Below the pieces are notes generated by a model. It was not told the DNA's origin. It made no database searches and was given only the letters and a program-made list of their open reading frames with translations. Below are positions 16,268-24,289 of a stretch of 64,000 nucleotides of DNA, one piece after another. Location of the stretch: positions 1,550,001-1,614,000 of the forward strand of contig NZ_CP020919.1 in NCBI RefSeq assembly GCF_003076475.1. The letters are read 5' to 3'. Position 1 is the stretch's first letter. Every line of letters starts with the position of its first letter. This DNA comes from Flavobacterium kingsejongi (GTDB lineage Bacteria; Bacteroidota; Bacteroidia; Flavobacteriales; Flavobacteriaceae). Position numbers and translations under genes: made by a program.

Positions 16268-19021
16268 TTAAAAGATATCATATTTAAGGCCCAGGCTGAA
16301 ATCCAATCCTGCTCTGTAGGAGTAGGTTTTGATATCGGATTCTTTATTCTCCTGTACTCTTTCAATTTTACTGTCTAAAAGGTTTTTTACATTGAAGCTG
16401 ATGTTCAGTTTGTCTCCAATTTTAGCACTGGAAATGAAATTCAGTACGGTATATCCTTTTTCTACAATGTTTCCGGCACCATAATTTCCTAAGGAATAGA
16501 TACGGTCGTGGAAGTAATTGGCTACGATCGATACGGTAGGCTTGAACGTTGCATTCTCCATACGGTAGCTTAAATCAGCATTGATCAGTAATGGGGAAGC
16601 ACCTTGCAGGGCTTCTTTGCTTTCATTGAAATTCACACTGATCGTTTCATTCGTGTCTTTGTTTACTTTTTCAGAATCCAGTTTTTGTTGTGAATACATG
16701 TACGTAAGGTTGAATCCTCCGGATAAGGCACGTTTTCCTTTTGGTGAATCTACCGACCAAAGGTCTTTACGAACTTCAAATTCGGCTCCTACTACATACG
16801 CATAATCTCCGGCATTGATAAAGGTGAAATCATTCAAGGCAGAATTTTGTCTTACTTTACTGATCGGGTCAGAAATGTATTTACCAAAACCAGTTACCGA
16901 AAATAATTCTTCATTCTTAGGGAACATTTCCCATTTGATGTCAAAATTGTAATTATCAGAAGGTTTCAGGAAAGGGTTTCCTACCATACTTTCTGTAACA
17001 TCCTGGTAACGGAAAGGTGCCTTTTCGATAAATTGTGGTAACGTATAGGATTTACTGGCCGCCAATCTCAGGTTTTGTGTATCGGACAATTTGTATTTCA
17101 TCGTCGCTGCAGGCAGGATATAGAACTTGTCGATTTTAGCATCATCAAAATTTACGTTAGGTAATGAGATGTTCGTTTCCCATTCCATTTCCTGTAGTAC
17201 TTTTTCGGCTCTTACCCCAATAGTGTACGTAATCTTATCTGTTGGATTATGTTCGAAATTTACGAAACCGGAATGTACGGTAAGGTCAGCGTTGTATGTA
17301 AAAGGTTTTAAACTTTTGTTACGGGCTGTACCGATGTTGAAGGTATTCAGGATTCCGTTTTCAATAGACTGGTTGTCGGGATTCAGGAAGTTGTCGATCG
17401 TGTTTTTAGTTACTGCAATGTCGTTTCCATTGATCCTGAAGTTGAATTGTGTCGCTTCGAAATCTCTTGATTTTGACCTGCCATTGTACCCCACACTGAT
17501 TTTTCCTTTATAGCTCTCATCTGCTCCTTTTAGTACCTTATAATTGAATACTGCTTTTCCCGCTTTTTCAGTTTCTTTCAGGAATTGGTAGTAACGGCTG
17601 TTGGAAGTCTGGGAAGCAGAATTGTAGATGAAATTTCCGTCATTGCCCTGGATCAGGTTGTTGGTGATACGATCCGGCATGTCAGCATTTACAATACTGT
17701 AGGAAGCACCCCATTCTGCACTAAGGCGATCGGATAACTTGTGATCTCCTAATAATTGGTTCACGAACAGTTTGTTTTGCTCGGTCAAAGTCTGTCTGGT
17801 AAAACTGTTACGCGCATTCTCATCTAAGAAGTCGTATTCGCTTACGGTACTTTTGGAAGAGTTTACAAAAACACTGTTCACCTTGATTTTGTGGTTGGAG
17901 TTGATTTTATAGGTCACATTGGCCATAGCGGTAGTCTTTGTGCCAAATTCAAATTTATCCACATTATAGTAATCCTGGATGATGTTGTCATTGGTAATCC
18001 CGACTACTTTTTGAGATCCGTTTTTGTAACGGTAGCCGTTGGCGTAGGATGCAGTAGCAAAAGCACTGATTTTTCCATTTTCACCTACATTAAAACTTGT
18101 ACCTCCCGAAGCACCAAAATTGATGTTCACCGGTTTTCCTTCAGTACCAGGAACCCATTTGTTCTGGAATTGGTATTCGTTAACCGATGTAGGCGTTTTG
18201 GTGGTATAAAAACCGGATTTCTTTACATTGTCTGCAATTCTGAAATCGGTGTTGAAGGCTTTATTGTTCAGTCCGCTGCCCACTTCGATATCCATTTTTG
18301 TAGCACCGGTGTGCTCTTTGGAAGCGATGTTGATATTCGCACCACCCATATCACCATATAAATCAGGAGTGTAGGTTTTGTTGATGCCTACCGATTGGAT
18401 AACATCTGTAGAGAATAAATCCAGTGCGATATTTTTATTTACCGGCTCATTGGAAGGAAGGGGAAGGCCATTCAGTAACGTACTGTTATAACGATCGCCT
18501 AATCCACGTACAAAGATACCGCTGGAACCTTCCTGTTTGGAAATTCCCGTAACCTTGGTTACTGCAGAAGCAGCATCGCTAACCCCTTTTCGGGAAAGTT
18601 CCTGTGCCCCGATACTTTGAGTCATGACCACTGCTTTTTGTTGCTCCGCCAATAAAGCCGATTCTTTTTCGCGGTTTACCGTAGCTTCGATAAGTACGTC
18701 TTCCAGAAGGACGCTGTCTGCGCCTAAAGCCTGGTTGATCATTCGTTTCTCATTTGGTTTTAAGGCTACGGAAACCTCTACATTCTTATAGCCTACAAAG
18801 CCAAAAACCAGTACATAATTCCCCGGTTTGATTTCAAGGTTATATTTTCCGTTCTCATCCGTATTTGTGCCAATTGTTGTACCTTTAACTGTGATACTCG
18901 CAAAAGGAAGGGTTTCGTTATTCATTTCCTTATCGGTTACTACACCGGAGACGGTTGCCTTGTTTTGTGCAAATCCCAGAGTAGCAATGAATAATGCGAT
19001 TAATAAAAATTTAAGTTTCAT
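16268..19021 (-). CDS. TonB-dependent outer-membrane receptor with carboxypeptidase-like N-domain
   Basis: A 917-residue outer-membrane transporter. After a signal peptide (1-18, GFAQ) comes a carboxypeptidase-regulatory-like domain (about 20-105; ITVKGTTIGTNTDENGKY), then a TonB plug (about 135-245; GVSDAASAVTKVTGIS, FVRGLGDRYNSTLLNGLPLP) and a large beta-barrel ending in Phe. It takes up an unknown ligand using TonB energy. There is no SusD partner; instead a beta-helix lipoprotein follows. It is divergent from a PhoB/PhoR-like pair 185 bases away, which may regulate it. Iron complexes, phosphate sources or other ligands are all possible. Confidence 0.9.
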   Translation of the reverse strand: MKLKFLLIALFIATLGFAQNKATVSGVVTDKEMNNETLPFASITVKGTTIGTNTDENGKYNLEIKPGNYVLVFGFVGYKNVEVSVALKPNEKRMINQALGADSVLLEDVLIEATVNREKESALLAEQQKAVVMTQSIGAQELSRKGVSDAASAVTKVTGISKQEGSSGIFVRGLGDRYNSTLLNGLPLPSNEPVNKNIALDLFSTDVIQSVGINKTYTPDLYGDMGGANINIASKEHTGATKMDIEVGSGLNNKAFNTDFRIADNVKKSGFYTTKTPTSVNEYQFQNKWVPGTEGKPVNINFGASGGTSFNVGENGKISAFATASYANGYRYKNGSQKVVGITNDNIIQDYYNVDKFEFGTKTTAMANVTYKINSNHKIKVNSVFVNSSKSTVSEYDFLDENARNSFTRQTLTEQNKLFVNQLLGDHKLSDRLSAEWGASYSIVNADMPDRITNNLIQGNDGNFIYNSASQTSNSRYYQFLKETEKAGKAVFNYKVLKGADESYKGKISVGYNGRSKSRDFEATQFNFRINGNDIAVTKNTIDNFLNPDNQSIENGILNTFNIGTARNKSLKPFTYNADLTVHSGFVNFEHNPTDKITYTIGVRAEKVLQEMEWETNISLPNVNFDDAKIDKFYILPAATMKYKLSDTQNLRLAASKSYTLPQFIEKAPFRYQDVTESMVGNPFLKPSDNYNFDIKWEMFPKNEELFSVTGFGKYISDPISKVRQNSALNDFTFINAGDYAYVVGAEFEVRKDLWSVDSPKGKRALSGGFNLTYMYSQQKLDSEKVNKDTNETISVNFNESKEALQGASPLLINADLSYRMENATFKPTVSIVANYFHDRIYSLGNYGAGNIVEKGYTVLNFISSAKIGDKLNISFNVKNLLDSKIERVQENKESDIKTYSYRAGLDFSLGLKYDIF

Positions 19022-19205
19022 TGTGTGTGTTGTTTATTTTGCTGCAAATAAACTCCACGATTGTAAACTTCATGTTAGTTGCCTGTTACTTTTAGGTTCG
19101 GCGAATATTACCAAAAGGTTACCACATTAAATTACGGTTAACAGCGATAAAACATTTTTTTTTATATTTACATTTACACCCGAAAACAACGAACCCTACG
19201 TTATT

Positions 19206-19892
19206 ATGAAGAAAAAAGAAATCAAAATTCTACTGGTAGATGATGAAGCGGATATCCTCGAAATTGTCGGATATAACTTGTCACAGGAAGGCTATCAGAT
19301 TGTTACGGCAAGTAACGGTAAAGAAGCAGTCCTAAAGGCCAAAAAAGAATTGCCGAATCTTATTATTATGGATGTAATGATGCCGGAAATGGACGGTATG
19401 GAGGCTTGTGAAAACATTAGAAAGATCCCGGAACTCAGTAACGTAATCATAACATTCCTTACGGCACGAAGCGAAGATTATTCCCAGGTAGCCGGATTTG
19501 ATGCTGGTGCCGATGATTATATCACCAAACCCATTAAACCGAAATTACTCGTTAGCAAAGTGAAAGCCCTGCTTCGAAGACTGAAAGAAGATGACAAAAC
19601 TTCCGATACGTTAAATGTTGGAGGCATCGAAATCAACCGGGAAGAATACAAGATCATTAAAGAAGGCCGGGAGATTATATTACCACGAAAAGAATTTGAA
19701 TTGTTTTACCTGCTGGCTTCCAAACCTGGAAAAGTATTTAAGAGAGAAGAAATTCTGGATAAAGTATGGGGTAATGAAGTAATTGTAGGCGGTAGGACTA
19801 TTGATGTCCACATCCGTAAACTCCGCGAAAAAATAGGCGAGGAATTGTTTAAAACGATCAAAGGGGTTGGATACAAACTCGAAGTCGTTTAG
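19206..19892 (+). CDS. OmpR/PhoB family response regulator
   Basis: A 228-residue regulator: receiver domain (1-120, phosphoacceptor D56 in LIIMDVMMPE, T/K landmarks LTARSED and ITKPI) and a winged-helix trans_reg_C domain (about 130-228; RKEFELFYLLASKPGKVFKREEIL). It is activated by phosphorylation from the histidine kinase that starts 78 bases downstream. PhoB-like in overall pattern, but the signal is not shown by sequence. Confidence 0.93.
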   Translation: MKKKEIKILLVDDEADILEIVGYNLSQEGYQIVTASNGKEAVLKAKKELPNLIIMDVMMPEMDGMEACENIRKIPELSNVIITFLTARSEDYSQVAGFDAGADDYITKPIKPKLLVSKVKALLRRLKEDDKTSDTLNVGGIEINREEYKIIKEGREIILPRKEFELFYLLASKPGKVFKREEILDKVWGNEVIVGGRTIDVHIRKLREKIGEELFKTIKGVGYKLEVV

Positions 19893-19970
19893 AAAACGGG
19901 AAAGTATATTGCCACGACTATATTTTTAGTAACTTTAACCACGCGGCACTAAACTTTTAAGCATCATATA

Positions 19971-21026
19971 ATGTCTATTACTTTTAAGAAAACCTACAGA
20001 TTCGCAGTGAAATCAGCACTTTATGTTACGCTGTTTTCCACCGCATTTGTAGGCTTACTGATTTCAATCTTCTTCAAAGCCGGAAATCAGGAGCTCATAC
20101 GGTTCTGTATGATCTTCGCCTTCTGTGTGGCCATTTTCTCTTTTTTTGTATTGCAATATCGCGTGGAGCGGTTCATTTACCGCAGGGTAAAGAAAATATA
20201 CGATGATGTATCGCTGCTGGAATCCAGTTCATTCCGGAAACAGCCGATCACTACCGATATGGCTACACTAACGCGGCAGGTAAAGAAATTTGCCACCGAT
20301 AAAAAACTCGAAATTGAAACGCTTAAAATCCGCGAAGAATACCGTCGCGAATTTCTTGGGAATGTATCCCACGAACTCAAAACCCCTCTTTTTACAGTTC
20401 AGGGCTACCTGCTCACATTATTAGACGGGGCCATGAACGATAAAACCATTCGTAAAAAATACCTGCAACGCGCTGAGAAAGGGGTGGAACGCCTGATCTA
20501 TATTGTGCAGGATTTGGATATGATTACCAAACTGGAAGTTGGGGACCTCAACCTGATGACTACAAAATTTGATATTGTTGAGGTCGTGCAGAATGTATTT
20601 GACCTTTTGGAAATGAAAGCTTCCGAAAAGAATATCATGCTCATGTTCGATATGAAATACATCAAGGCCATTGAAGTATTTGGTGATCGGGAAAAAATAC
20701 AGCAGGTGGTCATGAACCTGATGGTGAACTCCATCAAATACGGAAAAGAAGACGGTACTACAGAAGTGAGTATCGAGGACCTTGTCAATAATAAAGTCAT
20801 TGTCCGCGTGATGGACAATGGTGAGGGGATTGAAAAGCAACACATCCCCCGTCTTTTTGAACGTTTCTACCGTGTTGATAAAAGTGGTGCCCGTAGTGAA
20901 GGGGGCTCAGGCCTTGGCTTGGCGATCGTCAAACACATTATCGAGGCCCATGATGAGAAAATCTACGTAGAGAGTAAGGTGAATGTAGGCTCAGAATTTT
21001 CGTTCACGCTCGAAAAGGCCAAATAA
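19971..21026 (+). CDS. PhoR-like sensor histidine kinase
   Basis: A 351-residue membrane kinase. Two N-terminal transmembrane helices (about 15-35 and 42-62) have only a few residues between them, so there is no large periplasmic sensor; this is typical of kinases that sense membrane or partner-protein signals. The H box is NVSHELKTPL with His134, followed by N, G1 (MDNGEG) and G2 (GGSGLGLAIVKH) boxes. Partner of the adjacent PhoB-like regulator. Its last 36 bases overlap the convergent glycosyltransferase gene. Confidence 0.9.
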   Translation: MSITFKKTYRFAVKSALYVTLFSTAFVGLLISIFFKAGNQELIRFCMIFAFCVAIFSFFVLQYRVERFIYRRVKKIYDDVSLLESSSFRKQPITTDMATLTRQVKKFATDKKLEIETLKIREEYRREFLGNVSHELKTPLFTVQGYLLTLLDGAMNDKTIRKKYLQRAEKGVERLIYIVQDLDMITKLEVGDLNLMTTKFDIVEVVQNVFDLLEMKASEKNIMLMFDMKYIKAIEVFGDREKIQQVVMNLMVNSIKYGKEDGTTEVSIEDLVNNKVIVRVMDNGEGIEKQHIPRLFERFYRVDKSGARSEGGSGLGLAIVKHIIEAHDEKIYVESKVNVGSEFSFTLEKAK

Positions 21027-22064
21027 AGCACTCCAGGTAATCTCAGTACCAAAACATTTTAATCCTTTATAGTCCGTTACAGTGGCCAGTTGGCTCAGGG
21101 TGAAATCATCCTGGCTGGCATAGGGAACCAATCCTTCTTTTTTGAGTTTCCGTGCCAGATATTCCTGTTCGTATTGCCCCGGTGTCGGGATAAAGAAGGC
21201 TTTTTTGCCCAATTGTGCCAGGTCCATAATGGTAGTATATCCAGAGCGGCACAATACCGTCGCACTTTCATTAAACGTCTGCTCGAGTTGGGTGGAATTC
21301 ATAAAATTATAATAGGTCACATTACCGGATTCTTCCCGGGTTTGTTCCGCTTCTACTTTTCCTTTGATAAATACCGTTTTTTGCGGGTAGTCCGCCAGCT
21401 GCACTTTCAGTTTTTCTTCCAGCAGCCCCCGTTGTGGTTCCGGGCCGGATAAAATGACCATCAGTTCATACTGTACCGGGAGGTTCTTCTTGTGCAGTCG
21501 GCTGAGTGGGCCAATATATTTAATGCGGAGGTCCGGGCTTTCCAGGTGTCCGAGTTTGCCGGTCAGGTTCGGGCGGTCCGCAACATCGGGGACCCAGCAT
21601 TCGTCAAATTTCCGGATGATATTCTGGTGGAGCATGCTCGTGAGCCAGGTTGTATTCCCTGTGAGTACATTCAGTTGGTGGGTAATAATGACAGAAGGGA
21701 TTTTCTTGCTGTTTACCCCCAGGCGGTTGTCGGAAATAATACCGATGAACTGGTATTCCTCCGCCCATTTTTTTACCTGTCGACGCTCATTGCGAATGGC
21801 TTTCAGCATCCTGGGGCTGTTCCAGAAAAGTTTCCATTTGAAAAAAGCTCCTTTTTTGGCATATTCGATATGATAAGAAGGGAGCTCCAATGCCTGCAGG
21901 TGCGGAAATTCCTTTTTCAGCATTTCGAGGGCCACACCATCAGAAGCCAGGACAGGCGTATAACCGGAATTTTCAAGCGCTTTAATGATTGGGATGCAAC
22001 GTGTCGCATGTCCAAGTCCCCAATTTAAGGGAGCAACCAGAATATTTTTGCTGAATGTGTTCAA
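20991..22064 (-). CDS. MurG-like glycosyltransferase
   Basis: A 357-residue GT-B fold protein. The N-terminal LVAPLNWGLGHATRCIPIIKAL is the nucleotide-sugar glycosyltransferase start seen in MurG-like and glyco_tran_28_C proteins; the C-terminal donor-binding region has LCRSGYTTIMDLAQLGKKAFF and PTPGQYEQEYLA. It probably glycosylates an envelope lipid or polysaccharide at the cytoplasmic membrane face; substrates are not predictable. The 3' end overlaps the histidine kinase gene by 36 bases, tail to tail. Confidence 0.83.
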   Translation of the reverse strand: MNTFSKNILVAPLNWGLGHATRCIPIIKALENSGYTPVLASDGVALEMLKKEFPHLQALELPSYHIEYAKKGAFFKWKLFWNSPRMLKAIRNERRQVKKWAEEYQFIGIISDNRLGVNSKKIPSVIITHQLNVLTGNTTWLTSMLHQNIIRKFDECWVPDVADRPNLTGKLGHLESPDLRIKYIGPLSRLHKKNLPVQYELMVILSGPEPQRGLLEEKLKVQLADYPQKTVFIKGKVEAEQTREESGNVTYYNFMNSTQLEQTFNESATVLCRSGYTTIMDLAQLGKKAFFIPTPGQYEQEYLARKLKKEGLVPYASQDDFTLSQLATVTDYKGLKCFGTEITWSALFGLFERERKF

Positions 22065-22163
22065 TAGAAGGGCTTTTTTTGGTGAATATGTTTAAACCTG
22101 AAAGATAATTGTATTCCCGTTTAGTTATATTTCCTTAATTTTACGAAAATTTTAAGTTTAGTC

Positions 22164-22838
22164 GTGGGAAGTAAAAATAAGTTAAAAAGATTCAGGGAAA
22201 ACGAAACTTTCGGAAATGTTTTCCAACCGTCCAGAGAAGAAGTAATCGGTGATACCTTTCCTTTAAAAGGAAAATGGAACAGTGATTTTTTCAAAAATGA
22301 AAATCCATTAGTGCTGGAATTGGGCTGTGGAAAAGGAGAATACTCTGTCGGGCTGGCAGAACGTTATCCGAACATGAACTTTGTCGGGATCGATACCAAA
22401 GGGGCACGGTTCTGGCGTGGTGCTAAAACGGCAGTGGAAGATGGCCTGCATAACGTAGCTTTCCTAAGAGCACAGATTGAGCTGATCAACCATCTTTTTG
22501 CAGAAAACGAAGTGGACGAGATCTGGATTACTTTTCCAGACCCACAAATCAAGTACAAAAGAACCAAACACCGCCTTACGAACTCCGAATTCCTGCAGAT
22601 GTATAAAAAAATACTGAAGCCGGATGGGGTAGTCAACCTGAAAACCGATAGTGAATTCATGCATGGGTATACCTTGGGATTACTACATGGGGAAGGACAC
22701 GAAGTGCTGTATGCCAACCATAATGTGTATACCAATGAAGGAAGCCCGGAGATTGTAACGGCCATCCAGACTTTTTATGAGAAACAATATCTCCTGATTA
22801 ATAAAGCAATTACTTATATTAGATTTAAAATTAAATAA
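22164..22838 (+). CDS. trmB: tRNA (guanine-N7-)-methyltransferase
   Basis: Methylates G46 in the variable loop of tRNAs with S-adenosylmethionine. The 224-residue protein has the SAM-binding VLELGCGKGEYSVGLAE, FVGIDTKGARFWRG and the family signature WITFPDPQIKYKRTKHRLT. The start codon is GTG at 22164, the only one that gives the conserved GSKNKLKRF start. Length is normal for the family. Confidence 0.95.
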   Translation: MGSKNKLKRFRENETFGNVFQPSREEVIGDTFPLKGKWNSDFFKNENPLVLELGCGKGEYSVGLAERYPNMNFVGIDTKGARFWRGAKTAVEDGLHNVAFLRAQIELINHLFAENEVDEIWITFPDPQIKYKRTKHRLTNSEFLQMYKKILKPDGVVNLKTDSEFMHGYTLGLLHGEGHEVLYANHNVYTNEGSPEIVTAIQTFYEKQYLLINKAITYIRFKIK

Positions 22839-22846
22839 TTAAGGTA

Positions 22847-22860
22847 TAACAGTACTGTTA
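22847..22860. promoter_or_regulatory. Perfect 14-bp palindrome, possible operator
   Basis: TAACAGTACTGTTA is identical on both strands and lies 8 bases past trmB and 30 bases before the LysE-type gene. It has no T tract and is too short for a terminator, so an operator for the downstream exporter is possible. Chance occurrence cannot be ruled out. Confidence 0.35.
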
Positions 22861-22890
22861 GCAGACTGCGATCTTTATAGCAGAATAGGA

Positions 22891-23520
22891 ATGATTATAC
22901 TTTTGCCGCTACTTTTGGGTTTTATTATATCGTTTGTCGGGACCATGCTTCCCGGCCTGATTAATATGACAGCAGCGAAAATCAGTTTGCGGGAAGGGCG
23001 TACCAAGGCTAAGAATTTTGCTTTTGGTGCTACTGTGGTTGTTTTTTTACAAACCTACATTGCCGTTGGATTTTCAAAATTCATCAACGAACGCCCACAT
23101 GTGATTGCATTGTTGCAGGAAGTTGGGCTTGGTATTTTTGTGGCGCTGACACTTTACTTTCTCTTTTTTGCCAAAAAACCAAAGGTGAAGGATAAAGAGT
23201 TGAAAAACAAAAGCAAGACCGGGCGTTTCTTTTTTGGGATGTTACTTTCGGCACTGAATTTTTTCCCGATCCCCTATTATGTCTTTGTGAGCATCACGCT
23301 TTCCACCTACGGGATCTTCCTGTTTGAAAGGCTATTTTTACTCCTGTTTGTATTGGGGGTAGTATGCGGTTCCTATACCGTTTTTTACCTTTATATCTTT
23401 TTCTTTCACAGGATCCAGGGTAAGGCTGACTTCTTCATGAAAAATATAAATTATTTTATCGGTTCGGTAACCGGACTGATCTCCATACTGACCCTGATTA
23501 AAGTATTGCGAAACCTGTAA
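22891..23520 (+). CDS. LysE-type exporter family membrane protein
   Basis: A 209-residue protein with about six hydrophobic helices. The N-terminal GTMLPGLINMTAAKISLREG resembles the LysE/RhtB amino-acid exporter signature, in which a short loop after helix 1 contains a proline and a re-entrant polar patch. It probably exports an amino acid or related small solute across the inner membrane; the substrate is not predictable. It is followed by the alkyltransferase-like gene after 9 bases, suggesting co-transcription. Confidence 0.75.
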   Translation: MIILLPLLLGFIISFVGTMLPGLINMTAAKISLREGRTKAKNFAFGATVVVFLQTYIAVGFSKFINERPHVIALLQEVGLGIFVALTLYFLFFAKKPKVKDKELKNKSKTGRFFFGMLLSALNFFPIPYYVFVSITLSTYGIFLFERLFLLLFVLGVVCGSYTVFYLYIFFFHRIQGKADFFMKNINYFIGSVTGLISILTLIKVLRNL

Positions 23521-23529
23521 TAATAGCGA

Positions 23530-23859
23530 ATGGATACTAACGACAATTTCTTTGAGCGGGTGTACAGCATTGCAAAGCAGATTCCTTACGGCAGGGTAAC
23601 TTCCTATGGTGCTATTGCCAAAGTACTGGGTGCTGCGCGTTCTGCCCGAATGGTGGGGTGGGCGATGAACGCCTGTCATGGCAGGGATGATATTCCTGCG
23701 CACCGTGTCGTAAACCGTAAAGGGCTACTAACGGGAAAACACCATTTTGAAGGCACGAATCTCATGCAACAATTACTGGAAAGTGAAGGTGTCAAAGTGG
23801 TCGATCACCAGATCGTTAATTTTGATACCGTATTCTGGGACCCCAATACTATGGTGTAA
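23530..23859 (+). CDS. Alkyltransferase-like protein (MGMT family, no catalytic Cys)
   Basis: A 109-residue protein matching the DNA-binding domain of O6-methylguanine-DNA methyltransferase: GRVTSYGAIAKVLGAARSARMVGWAM gives the helix-turn-helix. The active-site PCHR is PAHR here (residues 56-59), so the methyl-accepting cysteine is missing. Such ATL proteins bind O6-alkylguanine and hand it to nucleotide excision repair. The replacement is Ala rather than the Trp of Schizosaccharomyces and E. coli ATLs. A transcription terminator follows. Confidence 0.88.
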   Translation: MDTNDNFFERVYSIAKQIPYGRVTSYGAIAKVLGAARSARMVGWAMNACHGRDDIPAHRVVNRKGLLTGKHHFEGTNLMQQLLESEGVKVVDHQIVNFDTVFWDPNTMV

Positions 23860-23886
23860 GCCTTCGCTTTATGCTCTTTAATTATA

Positions 23887-23922
23887 CAAACGATTTCCTG
23901 GTAAGGAGGTCGTTTTTTTTTT
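23887..23922 (+). terminator. Rho-independent terminator after the ATL gene
   Basis: A 10-bp stem (23889-23898 with 23905-23914, two G-T wobbles), six-base loop and a T10 run. Confidence 0.85.
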
Positions 23923-24019
23923 GTCTTATAATAGCGTGACCAGAAGCTTAGGCAATGCGACAAATGGCTCCGAATTTCCGGAAGCTGCATATACAAATTG
24001 CATTTCACCTTTTAGTCCA

Positions 24020-24271
24020 GTGACAAGAAGCAAAGAGTGCGTGACAAGAGGCGTAGAAGGCGTGACCAGAAGCAAAGAGTGCGTGGCAAGAGGCATAGAA
24101 GGCGTGACCAGAAGTAAAGAGTGCGTGACAAGAGGTGTAGAAGGTGTGACCAGAAGCAAAGAGTGCGTGGCAAGAGGCGTAGAAGGCGTGACCAGAAGCA
24201 AAGAGTGCGTGACAAGAGGCGTAGAAGGTGTGGCAAGAAGCAAAGAGTGCGTGACAAGAGGCGTAGAAGGC
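24020..24271. repeat. Tandem array: 12 x 21 bp, two alternating unit types (6 x 42 bp)
   Basis: Unit A is near GTGACCAGAAGCAAAGAGTGC and unit B near GTGACAAGAGGCGTAGAAGG plus C or T. They alternate strictly A-B for six rounds with no gaps; both begin GTGxCxAGA, so they look like diverged copies of one 21-mer. Variation is only a few substitutions. An isolated unit-A-like GTGACCAGAAGC sits at 23936, exactly 84 bases (2 x 42) before the array, in register. Because the unit length is a multiple of three and lacks stops, open frames run through it on both strands; I do not call these genes. It lies between the ATL terminator and the IS256 element. Confidence 0.93.
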
Positions 24272-24289
24272 GTGGTAATTTTCTGGTTG

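Noticed and set aside
24020..24271. CRISPR array
   Set aside because: The units are contiguous with no unique spacers, and no cas genes are nearby; it is a plain tandem repeat.
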